Positions 34,201 to 42,503 of a stretch of DNA of 64,000 bases are shown one piece after another. The position numbers and the translations under genes are program-made. This DNA is from Microbulbifer variabilis ATCC 700307 (lineage in GTDB: Bacteria; Pseudomonadota; Gammaproteobacteria; Pseudomonadales; Cellvibrionaceae). Where the stretch lies: the NCBI RefSeq assembly GCF_000380565.1, contig NZ_AQYJ01000029.1, positions 806,001 to 870,000 of the forward strand, in the 5' to 3' direction. The notes beneath the pieces are model-generated. The model was not told the origin of the DNA. It saw only the letters and a list, made by a program, of their open reading frames with translations, and ran no database searches. Numbering within the stretch: position 1 is the first letter of the stretch; every line of letters starts with the position of its first letter.

Positions 34201-34427
34201 GGGTAGGTGATTTGATCCTCCACCAGATCCGGGCTGCGACCTGGCCAGTCTGTCATCACAATCACCTGGGCGTCGGACAGGTCCGGAATAGCATCCAGGG
34301 GGACACTGGTTAGCGCTCGATATCCGGCCAGGGCGGCGATAGCAACAAGCATCAGAGTGATCCCGGGCTTACCGGCACAGGCCCCAATAATTCGGGCAAT
34401 CAGCCCTTTGGGTTCGGAATTTACCAT
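31287..34427 (-). CDS. cusA: Heavy-metal RND efflux pump, CusA-like
   Basis: This 1046-residue inner-membrane transporter has the 12-helix, two-repeat RND plan and HME-RND signatures (DAIPDLSDAQVIVMTDWPGR, GGIAVAIGAMVDAAVVMVDN). The three methionines that line the Cu(I)/Ag(I) path in CusA are present: YMPTALPGM, MVETVITLKP and TRTEMLATGI. It uses the proton gradient to expel metal from periplasm or cytoplasm through a tripartite complex. The start overlaps the cusB end by seven bases, showing translational coupling. No outer-membrane channel (cusC) gene adjoins, so it must use one encoded elsewhere. Confidence 0.94.
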   Translation of the reverse strand: MVNSEPKGLIARIIGACAGKPGITLMLVAIAALAGYRALTSVPLDAIPDLSDAQVIVMTDWPGRSPDLVEDQITYPLSTAMLGLPKVKYVRGQSFFGLSFVYAIFEDGTDIYWARSRVLEYLNQVADQLPEDVQPTLGPDATGVGWVFQYALVDRSGNNDLQELRALQDFKLRYWLTSVEGVAEVASIGGYEKEYQVQIDPHRLQMFKVPLGKVVEAIRRSNNDTGGRVLEIAGHEHMVRGRGYIRSIDDLKEVVIGVNAAKIPVTLDQVADITLGPAMQRGIAELDGEGQTVGAIVVMRYGENALKVIERVKERIEQIRAGLPEGVELVVTYDRSQLINSAIDNLKNTLIEEMLVVAAVIAIFLLHARSALVAVITLPIAVLLAFIPLSLQGLTANIMSLGGIAVAIGAMVDAAVVMVDNIHKKLATDGDKELSPGEKRTLIVRAMQEVGPSIFFSLIIITVSFLPVFALEATEGRLFKPLAYTKTYSMAFAALLAITLIPALAVLLMRGKIRTRENPISRALVHTLQPVIHFCVRQRKVVATLAVLALVSVTYPISKLSGEFMPPLNEGSILYMPTALPGMSVTEAGKVLQQMDEELKTFPEVERVFGKIGRSNSATDSAPLSMVETVITLKPKNEWRPGMTWDQLLAEMDEKLRYPGMPNIWWMPIQTRTEMLATGIRSQLGIKVFGDNLEEIEQTALAIEEALRSDQRTAEQTRSVFAERLTGGYFLDFDIDRARASRHGLNVQDIEDVIAAAAGGLAATQTIEGRERYDVLVRYARDYRDTPEQLEQILVPASDGSQVPLNQLADLDFRTGPPMIRNEDGQLVGLVFVDLKSDIGVADYVNRAKQVVADQVNLIPGQRIAWAGQYQYLERAKSRLQWLLPLTLLAVCFLLYLHRGRLSDTLFVLTAMPMALIGAFWLLYLLDYKLSVAVWVGMIAMAGLAAEMGLLMLHYLSAAGNNSERGNTATVAQAAAGRIRPMLMTSLTLLISLIPVMISDGTGADVMKRIAAPMVGGTITTLLFVLLVMPGVFYQWKAREGKQSRR

Positions 34428-35956
34428 TGTTGTACCCCTGATTTGAGGCGGCTTTCTGCCGCGATCAGGAATACTCCAGAGGTGACAATTTTATCCCCAG
34501 CCTGGAGGCCAGAACGAATCACAATGCGTTCGCTGTCACCGTAACCAGTGCGTACCTGTACGGGCTCCAGACGGCCCTGGCCCAGGTCCCGAAAGACGAT
34601 ACGCTTCTTACCGGAAATCAGCACTGAATCCCTGGGTACCACCAGGAGATTTCCCAGCTCGGCACTCAACATGATGTCCGCAAACAGCCCTGGCCGAAGT
34701 TCACCGTTGGTATTGGGCAGGGTCACACGTAACCGTGCACTGCGGTTGCTGTGATTCAGGAAAGGGTCAATCTGGGTGAGAGTGGCTGGGATTTCTTCAT
34801 GGTAGACGTTGGTTAGACGCACCTTGGCCGGCATCCCTTTTTCTATCAGCGGCAGTTGATCTTCGTAGGCGTGGGCTTCGATCCAAACCTGGCTGAGGTC
34901 GGCAATACGAAGGAGGTTGTCCCCCTTTTTGAATGCAGAACCCGCAACGATGTTCCTCTCAATAATGACACCACCGGCAGGTGCAAAGATCGGGATATAG
35001 TCCTGAGCTTTTTGCTGTTCAACCAGCCAGTCGATTTGCTCTTCTGATAGTCCCCACAGAAGCAGGCGCCTTCGCGCCGCTTTCTCCAAGGCATCGCCAC
35101 GGCGGCGCGCTTTCAGATATTCATCCTGGACGGCAAGTAGCTCCGGGCTGTAAACAGAGAACAGTACTTCGCCACGCTCAACCTGCTTGCCTTCAAAATC
35201 CGCATCCAACTCACCAATCCAGCCGTCGAAGCGCAGGCTGATATCCCGCAAACGGGTTTCGTCATAGGTCACCTGGCCGTGCAGGTGGATGGGTAGGGCG
35301 AAAGGCTGTCGTTCGACGATACCGGTTTTGATGCCAATAGCTTGGCGCCGACCCCTATCTACCACGATGCTGCCACTTTCGAGTTCATCGTGGCTAACTG
35401 GCTGCAGGTCCATACCGCAGATGGGGCAGGTACCGGGCTCTGCAGCGCGGACAGAAGGATGCATGGCACATGTGTAGTAAGCAGTATCGGAGGCTTCCGG
35501 TGCTGACTTTAAGCGCAAGCCTTTGCGGTTGGTGCTCATGTCAAAGGCCAGGTCTACATGGCGATCGTGGCCAGTTGCCACATCAACCACCATGGGCCAA
35601 GAGCCTACCATGGCAAGCTCTATCTCCCCTGAGAATACCCCGGGGCTGGTTTCATAGACTTCGGCTTGAGCACGCATTGCCGGCATGGCACCCATGGCAG
35701 GCATCTCAGCCACTGCGCGGACTTCGGCGCCTGCAACTGGCCGGTTTTCCATATCTCTCACTTCAATACGAATCTGGTTCTTGCCAGCGCGAGGCTGCAG
35801 TGGGTCCACGGATACCGCAATCCGGAAAGGGCCAGCAGGAATAAACTCCACACTGTCGGATACAACCAATCCGGCTGTTTTCTTCCAATAGAAAGCGGTA
35901 CCGACCGCCAGAAATACAGCGAAAGCAACTAAGCCCAGCATTTTTGAGCGGCTCAT
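34421..35956 (-). CDS. cusB: Efflux periplasmic adaptor, CusB-like, with heavy-metal-binding domain
   Basis: The 511-residue membrane-fusion protein has an N-terminal membrane anchor (LVAFAVFLAVGTAFYW), then an Ig-like domain with a Met-rich stretch (AEMPAMGAMPAM). A heavy-metal-binding domain follows, YTCAMHPSVRAAEPGTCPIC and GMDLQPVS, typical of copper/silver systems. The adaptor part (lipoyl-like, alpha-hairpin, beta-barrel) starts at IVDRGRRQAIGIKTG. It links CusA to the outer-membrane channel and passes metal to the pump. It is the first gene of the cusBA operon; an AGGTGTG site precedes the ATG. Confidence 0.92.
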   Translation of the reverse strand: MSRSKMLGLVAFAVFLAVGTAFYWKKTAGLVVSDSVEFIPAGPFRIAVSVDPLQPRAGKNQIRIEVRDMENRPVAGAEVRAVAEMPAMGAMPAMRAQAEVYETSPGVFSGEIELAMVGSWPMVVDVATGHDRHVDLAFDMSTNRKGLRLKSAPEASDTAYYTCAMHPSVRAAEPGTCPICGMDLQPVSHDELESGSIVVDRGRRQAIGIKTGIVERQPFALPIHLHGQVTYDETRLRDISLRFDGWIGELDADFEGKQVERGEVLFSVYSPELLAVQDEYLKARRRGDALEKAARRRLLLWGLSEEQIDWLVEQQKAQDYIPIFAPAGGVIIERNIVAGSAFKKGDNLLRIADLSQVWIEAHAYEDQLPLIEKGMPAKVRLTNVYHEEIPATLTQIDPFLNHSNRSARLRVTLPNTNGELRPGLFADIMLSAELGNLLVVPRDSVLISGKKRIVFRDLGQGRLEPVQVRTGYGDSERIVIRSGLQAGDKIVTSGVFLIAAESRLKSGVQQW

Positions 35957-36140
35957 AACACACCTCCAGAAAAGGAAGTGATGAGTATTTGGGCGCCAAA
36001 GGCACCGACCATTTCTTTGCTACTGGGGGTAGCAATGGCTTGTTGGGAAATCAAAGGGTTCACTCCTGGAACAATCTTTCTGAAGCCCGTCAGCAACAAT
36101 GAGGCTGCGGGATATTCCGCACATCAGAGAGAGGGAGTGA

Positions 36141-36542
36141 TCAGATACGCAAGCGCAGAGTTTCAAGCCAGGTACGATTACCTGGAGAGGCATGAGAAGA
36201 AAGGGGTTCGAAGTCAGGTGATTCCGCTGGCGGAGCCAAAATCTGGGGCCACCGATAGGATGGCGGAGGTGCTAACTGGGGTAACTCAAGGTGCAGGAAG
36301 GCGGCTGTGAGAGCGACTTCATGGTCATCTAATGAGGTCTTGAGGGAGACCTGGGCATCATACTCGCAGCAATCTTCATCTGATTGAGAGCCTTTGGCCA
36401 AGTGGTCACAACAGCATTCTGCTGCCGGCTCCGGGCTATCCATCATTTCGCAAGCGAGCACGGTCTGCACCTGGAACATCAGCAGGAGCAGGGCCGCCAT
36501 TGCAACTAGCTTGGCGCGGAATGTGGATGGGTAGCTCTTCAT
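36141..36542 (-). CDS. Exported Cys-rich small protein upstream of cusBA
   Basis: The 133-residue product has a signal peptide (residues 1-30, LVAMAALLLLMFQVQTVLAC) and then a cysteine-rich acidic part (CEMMDSPEPAAECCCDH, EDCCEYD) and a proline-rich tail. Cysteine, histidine and methionine content suggests metal binding in the periplasm. It points the same way as cusBA, 184 bp upstream, and may share their control. No family assignment is possible; a truncated channel gene is excluded because the gap holds no further homologous sequence. Confidence 0.6.
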   Translation of the reverse strand: MKSYPSTFRAKLVAMAALLLLMFQVQTVLACEMMDSPEPAAECCCDHLAKGSQSDEDCCEYDAQVSLKTSLDDHEVALTAAFLHLELPQLAPPPSYRWPQILAPPAESPDFEPLSSHASPGNRTWLETLRLRI

Positions 36543-36975
36543 TACCTATAAATCATACAACAAGGACAGTCTGTTCGACAAAGGCGAGATAATCGAGCCC
36601 ATTTTGTAACTCTAGGGCCTATGACACTAAGTAAAGGAAACGGTAGTGCGCATCCCGTTAGGGTAAATGGTTCTGCCGAGGGCTCAAGGAGCTGTAATGA
36701 CTCTCGTCAATTTTGTAGAGGTCCCTCTTAGACTGCTTTCGATTGGGCTGTAAAAAGCCCAAGGAGCCGATATCGACTGGTTAAAGCCAATCTCAAAACG
36801 ATATGAAGGAAAAAGGATTTGCAGTGCGAAAAATTAGGTACTCTTCAAACGCCGGTCAGGGCTTCTAGCTTCCCGCATTGAGACACTTGGGTTTTTCATT
36901 CTTGATTATACTTACCTATGATTGATAACTCGCTTATTGATCATGTGGCAAGGCCTTGATTTTGTGGTAGTAACA
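36543..36975. other. Intergenic region between divergent genes, with one hairpin
   Basis: The region separates the Cys-rich protein gene (minus) from a plus-strand hypothetical gene. A 7-bp inverted repeat, TTGGGCT-GTAAAA-AGCCCAA (36743-36762), is the only structure seen; no metal-regulator box is recognised with confidence. Confidence 0.4.
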
Positions 36976-37533
36976 ATGGCTGGAAGATGGATCTTAACTT
37001 GTCTTGTCGCATTTCTCTTTTCACTGCCCGCCCTATCTGAAGACTTTGTGACCGAACCACAAAACTACAGTCCAATCGCGAAAATGACTGATCTTTGGTT
37101 GAGGGGTGAAATATCCAGAAGGCAGATCAGGGAATTGGCCCTACGAGGGCGATATGTAAACAACTCCGAAGCCAACAATGCCTATGTATCCTTTTATCTT
37201 GATAATATGCAGATAGTGGCTCGCGGAACTTCTGTGTCTGGGCGCTCTGCGCAAATCAATATTCAAGTTAATGAATCCAAATTTGACCTCGATTATGATC
37301 TTGTATCAATGCACTTACTCATAAACGGACATGGTAGTGGCCTATCCAACGAACAAAAGTTCCTCTTGATCGTTATGAGTTACCGGCTGGCGGCGGAAGG
37401 GTGGAGCAAATCTTTGGGAGTAGATCAGATGGAAAAAAGCCTTATCTACCGCACACTGAATTATCTTTCCAAAATGCCGACAGACTACAAAATGTGGGGT
37501 ATGGCTAAGGAGATCCAATATCCATTGCATTAA
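36976..37533 (+). CDS. Exported protein of unknown function
   Basis: Starting at ATG 36976, the 185-residue product has a clean signal peptide (MAGRWILTCLVAFLFSLPAL, cleavage near SED). The rest is a mixed alpha/beta domain without recognised motifs. An earlier in-frame start at 36922 would spoil the signal peptide. It stands alone between the metal-efflux locus and an alpha/beta hydrolase gene. Nothing indicates function. Confidence 0.55.
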   Translation: MAGRWILTCLVAFLFSLPALSEDFVTEPQNYSPIAKMTDLWLRGEISRRQIRELALRGRYVNNSEANNAYVSFYLDNMQIVARGTSVSGRSAQINIQVNESKFDLDYDLVSMHLLINGHGSGLSNEQKFLLIVMSYRLAAEGWSKSLGVDQMEKSLIYRTLNYLSKMPTDYKMWGMAKEIQYPLH

Positions 37534-37616
37534 AGTACAATTCTTATGCTCCCGATAAAAATTTCAATGGGGCAATTGTTGATTCAATGACTTTAGAAAG
37601 TATGCTGGCCCTAAAG

Positions 37617-38606
37617 TTAATATGCGCTATTTGTATTGAGCCACTTGATAACTGCATTATGCTCGTTCTGTCCTATTGTAGTCATACTCAAGTGATTCCT
37701 ATTGTGAACTTGGATTAACTCGAGATTTTTTTTATTTAGGCCCTTATAGTTGCTGTAAGGAGAAATACGATCTGAATCTGAGGATATTAAAAGCACAGGG
37801 ACCTTTGAGGACTTTATAAGAGGTAATATGTTTGTTTGATCCAGGTCAATATTCGATTTTTTCAGAGCTAAGGTAGCACTTTTACGAATGTCTTTCTCTG
37901 GGATAATTCTGCTAAGCAATGGGTGACTAACCCTCGCGTAATTATATAAGGCTTGATCAAATTGGAGCATGGGCGCTAATAAAATAGCCCCACTGATATC
38001 TACTCTCATATTAGAGATGTATGCAGCTGTTAATGCACCCATTGAACTCCCGACAATATATATATCTTCATCCTTGATTACTCCTTCTTCGATCAGTTTA
38101 TCGAAAAGGGAGTTAATATACTTACTATCATCAACTCCATATTTTTTGTTACCACTTGAGTCACCATGGCCGAGAAGATCTGGGACAACAACCTGGAATC
38201 CAAGAAAGCGAAAATATAGTGCTGAATTCAGCATGAACTCTTTGGAAGCACGAAACCCATGTAATAAAAATACAGTGCCAGAAAATGTCTTTTCTAAAGA
38301 ATCCCTATTTAAATTAAGGTTTACAATACTTTCATTGCCATCTGCCTCAAACTTGACAGAGTATTGAAGTTTTTGTTTGTTTAAAGGTGGTCCATAATAA
38401 TAGCTGATGCAAACATCTTTTTTTGCTGGGCAATACCTCTCCTTATTGAAACCTAAATTTTCAATTTTCTCTGTGGTGATTATTTCAGTAAAAGGAAAGC
38501 TCTCTGAGTTTTCTATAAGGCTGGCAATTCTCTGAGAGCAGGCAATAAGGGCCGGGCATAATATGATGGCGGCGAATAGTATATTTAAATTAATTCTAAA
38601 TTTCAT
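37617..38606 (-). CDS. Alpha/beta-hydrolase lipoprotein
   Basis: The 329-residue protein has a lipoprotein signal with lipobox LIAC (Cys23). The hydrolase domain shows the oxyanion-hole motif FLLHGFRAS, nucleophile GSSMGALTA, acid LLISSDSDRISPY and catalytic HNRNHLSM. PDLLGHGDS is the usual second loop of monoacylglycerol lipase/esterase-like enzymes. It is probably membrane-anchored facing the periplasm and cleaves lipid or ester substrates. Monocistronic, with a normal start at 38606. Confidence 0.85.
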   Translation of the reverse strand: MKFRINLNILFAAIILCPALIACSQRIASLIENSESFPFTEIITTEKIENLGFNKERYCPAKKDVCISYYYGPPLNKQKLQYSVKFEADGNESIVNLNLNRDSLEKTFSGTVFLLHGFRASKEFMLNSALYFRFLGFQVVVPDLLGHGDSSGNKKYGVDDSKYINSLFDKLIEEGVIKDEDIYIVGSSMGALTAAYISNMRVDISGAILLAPMLQFDQALYNYARVSHPLLSRIIPEKDIRKSATLALKKSNIDLDQTNILPLIKSSKVPVLLISSDSDRISPYSNYKGLNKKNLELIQVHNRNHLSMTTIGQNEHNAVIKWLNTNSAY

Positions 38607-38735
38607 TGTTATACTATTTTATATTTTCCTATTGACGATTTGGATGTTTAATTTTGGTCTGTAAGTTAAGCAATTCTTTTGTGAAAAAGTGTGAGGTATA
38701 CAGGAGTTTCTGATAAATGCTTGAATAGTTGTATA

Positions 38736-39308
38736 TTAATCGTGTTCAGGATGGTAGATCCTAAGATAAGTAAATGCATGCTGGACATAGTCCGCTTTTC
38801 CAAGATCAATCTTCTGCGCCCTTAAAATGGCATATGCTGTATTAAGATGAAAATAGAATTGGGGAAGGGCCCAATCTCTCGCATATTGCTCGCCTGTCAT
38901 ATCGAAAGTCATTCCATTTGGAAGCTCTAATTCGATCATTTGATCAGTACACATATCAAGCGCACCGGGTTCAAGACTGCGCAGAACTGTTAGTGCTTCG
39001 TTGATTCGCGTGCAAGCTTCTGAAATAGAACCTGGTTGAGCCCCTGCGTTCTGACCTTCGCGTGCTAAGTGGTCTAAATGGTCGGGAAAAAGCTCTCTTC
39101 TCAAGCGAAATTGGGCCTCTTGAGCTTGCAGGCACGCAAAGCGTATTTGGGATGAAAGAGGGTACATATCCGGTGTGAGTCTGGCAGACAGCAACTCTTG
39201 AGCCTCTTTTTCAGGGAGCTGCTTACAGGCCTTATCCAGCCAGCTCGATAAAGCCTGTAACATTTGTATATATGTGGGTATAAGGAGGCTTGATAGTGAC
39301 ATGGTCAT
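38736..39308 (-). CDS. DUF1993-type protein
   Basis: The 190-residue helical protein begins SLSSLLIPTYIQMLQALSSW and has the length and pattern of the DUF1993 family (DinB-like helical bundle), including AQEAQFRLRRELFP and WALPQFYFHLNTAYAILRAQ. The function of the family is not established; the DinB-like fold suggests a metal- or thiol-dependent enzyme. It is encoded alone between a hydrolase and a PaaK-like gene. Confidence 0.75.
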   Translation of the reverse strand: MTMSLSSLLIPTYIQMLQALSSWLDKACKQLPEKEAQELLSARLTPDMYPLSSQIRFACLQAQEAQFRLRRELFPDHLDHLAREGQNAGAQPGSISEACTRINEALTVLRSLEPGALDMCTDQMIELELPNGMTFDMTGEQYARDWALPQFYFHLNTAYAILRAQKIDLGKADYVQHAFTYLRIYHPEHD

Positions 39309-39390
39309 TTTCCTTTTACATTAAGGGTAGCTCCTTATCAATTAAACACAGCACTCACCCCCCTACATTGAGCACTAAAACCAGAGAGGT

Positions 39391-40557
39391 CTATTTATTG
39401 CTATCACTTATATGAACGATGGGAGGCACTTTGTTAGTCCTTTTGACTCTCCTCAGCCTTTCAACTTGCTTTACGATAAAGGCTCCAGGGTATTGCTGTG
39501 CAACCGATGCCAGGTTGTGAATCCTTGTCAACACTCGATTACGAATCACTTCGGGATCGGCGCTGCCGGTAAATATCAATGTAAGCTCGCTTGCAGATTT
39601 ACGTGTTTCCCCATTTTGGGTGAGAACCAGCTGGGCCTCCTCCACGTCATGCTCCCTTGTAGCGATATCAAGTATTTGCCCAACACTTAATAGTGCACTA
39701 CATAGGCTCACATCATCGTCTGCACGCCCCTCAACCAGTAACGCTCTTGGGCGGCCACACCGACAAGTGGTTTGCTGTATTAAATCTCCTAAGCGATAGC
39801 GTATTAATGGCACCGTCCAGTCGTTACCTATCCGGGTGAGTAATGCACCATGCTCGCTCGGCTCAATGAGCTGTCCTTCAAGCAAATGATACTTTTCCAA
39901 GTCACATTTTGGCGTGTTTATTGCAATACTATTGGTTTCCACGGAGCCGTAATCACACCAGAAGCCAGCGTTTGGAAACACGCTTTGTACAGTATCGTAT
40001 TTGGCTTTCGTCCAGGGTTCAGCCATCCAAATGATCGTATGGATAGGGAGATTACCGCCTGAGTTTTTTAGCCCCTGGGCGAAGTCGGCGAGGCCTGTAG
40101 GTGCGCCAGCTAGTGTATTTACGCCAACATCTTGTAATACTTCTAACCAGGCTGTGAGTTCCGATGGGATAAATGGGCCCGTGGGTGCGCTTACTGACTG
40201 GCTTTTCTCGGCAAGGGTCTGGATAAAATAGTGGGCTCCCCACAAGCGGCCGGGATTGAAGAGGTTTAGTACTACGCTGTCTGGCCCAAGAGGTCTCCAT
40301 TCCCTTAGGAGTCTCGCAGTAGCTTGGTGATAGGGAGTGTAAGTAAGTTTGGGTTTTCCGGTCGTACCTCCACTAGACATCAAGATTGCGCCGGCCGTAA
40401 TTGCATTCGCTTTTGATACCTGGAGAATTTCTTCGGGGCCGCTGATGTGAAGGTCTTCAATTTTTGAGGCGGAATCAGGCACAGTCAAAGCGCCAAGCCG
40501 GGAAAGTTTTTGAGCCTGTGATAAGACTTCTTGCCAGTCTAAATGCCCAATGGACAT
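39391..40557 (-). CDS. Adenylate-forming enzyme, PaaK-like (ANL superfamily)
   Basis: The 388-residue protein has the ANL ATP-binding loop SSGGTTGKPKLTYT (nt about 40340-40385), WCDYGSVETNS as the aromatic/Glu motif, and LIRYRLGDL followed by CRCGRP, a cysteine cluster seen in phenylacetate-CoA ligase relatives. The C-terminal domain is short. ATG 40557 is chosen over 40572 because GGGAGAG is seven bases before it. The enzyme should activate a carboxylic acid as acyl-AMP and may load CoA or another thiol. It is the last gene of an apparent operon behind an O-methyltransferase. Confidence 0.8.
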   Translation of the reverse strand: MSIGHLDWQEVLSQAQKLSRLGALTVPDSASKIEDLHISGPEEILQVSKANAITAGAILMSSGGTTGKPKLTYTPYHQATARLLREWRPLGPDSVVLNLFNPGRLWGAHYFIQTLAEKSQSVSAPTGPFIPSELTAWLEVLQDVGVNTLAGAPTGLADFAQGLKNSGGNLPIHTIIWMAEPWTKAKYDTVQSVFPNAGFWCDYGSVETNSIAINTPKCDLEKYHLLEGQLIEPSEHGALLTRIGNDWTVPLIRYRLGDLIQQTTCRCGRPRALLVEGRADDDVSLCSALLSVGQILDIATREHDVEEAQLVLTQNGETRKSASELTLIFTGSADPEVIRNRVLTRIHNLASVAQQYPGAFIVKQVERLRRVKRTNKVPPIVHISDSNK

Positions 40558-40580
40558 TAGAATCTCTCCCATTGTTTAAG

Positions 40581-41603
40581 TTACGGCCTTATAGCTGAGA
40601 CTACGGCAAAATACCCAAGTGCTTTATGACATTGAGGGTTCTCAAATCCTGCTTGATTAAGTAACTGGAATAGTTCCTCTAAAGAGAAGAGTTGCGCTCC
40701 ATGATTCATGAAAAGATGAAAACTAAATAAAACTGGAGTAAGTTTGGTTATATTAAAGAGCATGTCATGAATAAGGACACTACCGCCTTTTGGCAAGGCC
40801 GCGTAAGCCTTACTCAATAGCTCTATGCTGGTGTCTGGTTTCCAATCGTGCAGCACATTGCTAAAACAGACCCCATCGCAACCAGTTGGCCAATCTTGCT
40901 TGAAGAAATCTCCCTCTACTATGCTTATCTGCTTCTTCTTAGCAAACTTGTCTACATATTCTTTGGCTGTCATACAGACAGGAGCAAGATCAAAAAGAAG
41001 AGCATTGCGTTCCGGATATGCATCACAAAATGCCAATGCGATAGTGCCTGACCCAGCACCAGCATCGAGTAAGGTTTGAATATTGCTAAAGGCACCATTC
41101 TGAACCGCTGAAACAGCTGAGGCAAAACCTTGTGCGTGCATCAGGTGGGTGAAAGCCGCCGCTGAATCACCATCCATTTCATCATGTCGCCACATATCTG
41201 TTACAGAGCGACCCCTGCATTCAAGCTCGTATTCATGTTTCAGGCTGGTGAGAATCTTTTTATTAAGATGGTTTACATTATAAATATTGAACGGATCCAG
41301 GAGAACTTCTCCCCAGTAGTACTGGCTATTCCTATCCAGATACTGCTTGGCGAGTTCCGTATTTTTTAATTGATTGCGTGTAACATTGATATACCCTAAG
41401 TGTTGAAGCAGCAAGATAAACAGGTAGATTCCTTTACGGCTTAATTGCAGTTTGTTGCTCAGCTTCTCGCAGGTATCAAAGCCACCGTCAATAAGCCCAG
41501 TTATATCAAGCTGAGCTGAGACCATCAGGCAGGCAAAGGTGTAATTACCCATTAAGAGGTCCCACATTGGGGCATCTGATGTTGTAGGCGCTTTAATTTG
41601 CAT
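40581..41603 (-). CDS. SAM-dependent O-methyltransferase (dimerising class)
   Basis: The 340-residue protein has an N-terminal winged-helix dimerisation domain (residues about 10-90; LSNKLQLSRKGIYLFILLLQ). The SAM fold includes LLDAGAGSGTIALAF (motif I), ALLFDLAP, VEGDFFKQDWPTGCD, and SNVLHDWKPDTSIELL, the latter matching the catalytic His region of plant-type and antibiotic O-methyltransferases. It likely methylates a hydroxyl of a secondary metabolite. AAGGAT sits eight bases ahead of its ATG. It overlaps functionally with the PaaK-like gene 23 bases downstream. Confidence 0.88.
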   Translation of the reverse strand: MQIKAPTTSDAPMWDLLMGNYTFACLMVSAQLDITGLIDGGFDTCEKLSNKLQLSRKGIYLFILLLQHLGYINVTRNQLKNTELAKQYLDRNSQYYWGEVLLDPFNIYNVNHLNKKILTSLKHEYELECRGRSVTDMWRHDEMDGDSAAAFTHLMHAQGFASAVSAVQNGAFSNIQTLLDAGAGSGTIALAFCDAYPERNALLFDLAPVCMTAKEYVDKFAKKKQISIVEGDFFKQDWPTGCDGVCFSNVLHDWKPDTSIELLSKAYAALPKGGSVLIHDMLFNITKLTPVLFSFHLFMNHGAQLFSLEELFQLLNQAGFENPQCHKALGYFAVVSAIRP

Positions 41604-41837
41604 CAGGCTATCCTTTTTGTCAGTAGGTGCCCAAATTCACAAGATAAATTAGCCTAAACAGCTGAAACTTTCAGTGAAGTTATCTCAATTAGATGTCTCC
41701 ATCTGAAGATAGGGATCATTTGATTAATTTTCCGTCAATGACAGTCAATAGGGCGACCGCTCCTTGATACTTATCCTTGTGTTCAAGTTTGAGTGAATCT
41801 GGGATGGCACTATGCCAGCCCTCTTTATTTGCTCAGA

Positions 41838-42251
41838 CTACAGCTCCTTGACCATAAAGTACTTACATCCTTCTTTAGGGTATCCCTCTTGAACCCACTT
41901 AACTTCATAGCCCTGATTTTTATAGAATGGCATGGCCTGGAAGTTCAAAGTATCTAGTAAGCATTTTTTACAACCACGTTGTTTACCGGATATCTCAATT
42001 TTGCTCAATAGTTGGCTACCAATATTTTGCCCCCTTAGCTCTTCAGATACCCACAAAGTGTCTAGTAATAGCCAATCACCGAATGACCTTGCGGCTGCTC
42101 CGGCTATCACTTCACCAGAGGCATTTCTAATCTGAACAGCAAGGGGAAGCCTTTCTTTAACTTCCCAGTTTCTCCAGTTGAATTCATCAAGTTTTTTATC
42201 CAGAAAGTCGATTAATTCTTGTGCTGGGTTTTCAAGTACTTCTATATCCAT
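41838..42251 (-). CDS. GNAT-family N-acetyltransferase
   Basis: The 137-residue GNAT fold has the acetyl-CoA loop in LWVSEELRGQNIGSQLLSKI (R/QxxGxG/A form) and the late motif LDTLNFQAMPFYKNQGYEV, typical of small-molecule or antibiotic acetyltransferases. GGAAGG precedes the ATG at 42251. It lies in line with the methyltransferase and CoA-transferase genes but with gaps of over 200 bp on both sides, so operon membership is uncertain. The substrate is unknown. Confidence 0.85.
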   Translation of the reverse strand: MDIEVLENPAQELIDFLDKKLDEFNWRNWEVKERLPLAVQIRNASGEVIAGAAARSFGDWLLLDTLWVSEELRGQNIGSQLLSKIEISGKQRGCKKCLLDTLNFQAMPFYKNQGYEVKWVQEGYPKEGCKYFMVKEL

Positions 42252-42503
42252 TGTGATTGCCTTCCGGGTCAGAGTATAAGTTGAAAAAATTTTAGTTAAT
42301 CTTTTCCGTATTTAATAAAGTTTGCTCTAAAAAATCAATCTTGATTTTGACTGCACCTGAAAGGAATACTGCCTGAAATAGCCAACCATTTAAAATAATT
42401 TTTACATGAACTGTGCTTAAGGTAATCAAGGATATGCGGAACAGGTCTCCTAATTGTAAAAGTGGTCAAGTTGATATAGATTCGATGTTGTTGTGAATTT
42501 ACT

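Noticed and set aside
35957..36140. Truncated cusC outer-membrane channel gene
   Set aside because: The frames in this gap are short (at most about 34 codons) and show no TolC-like pattern.
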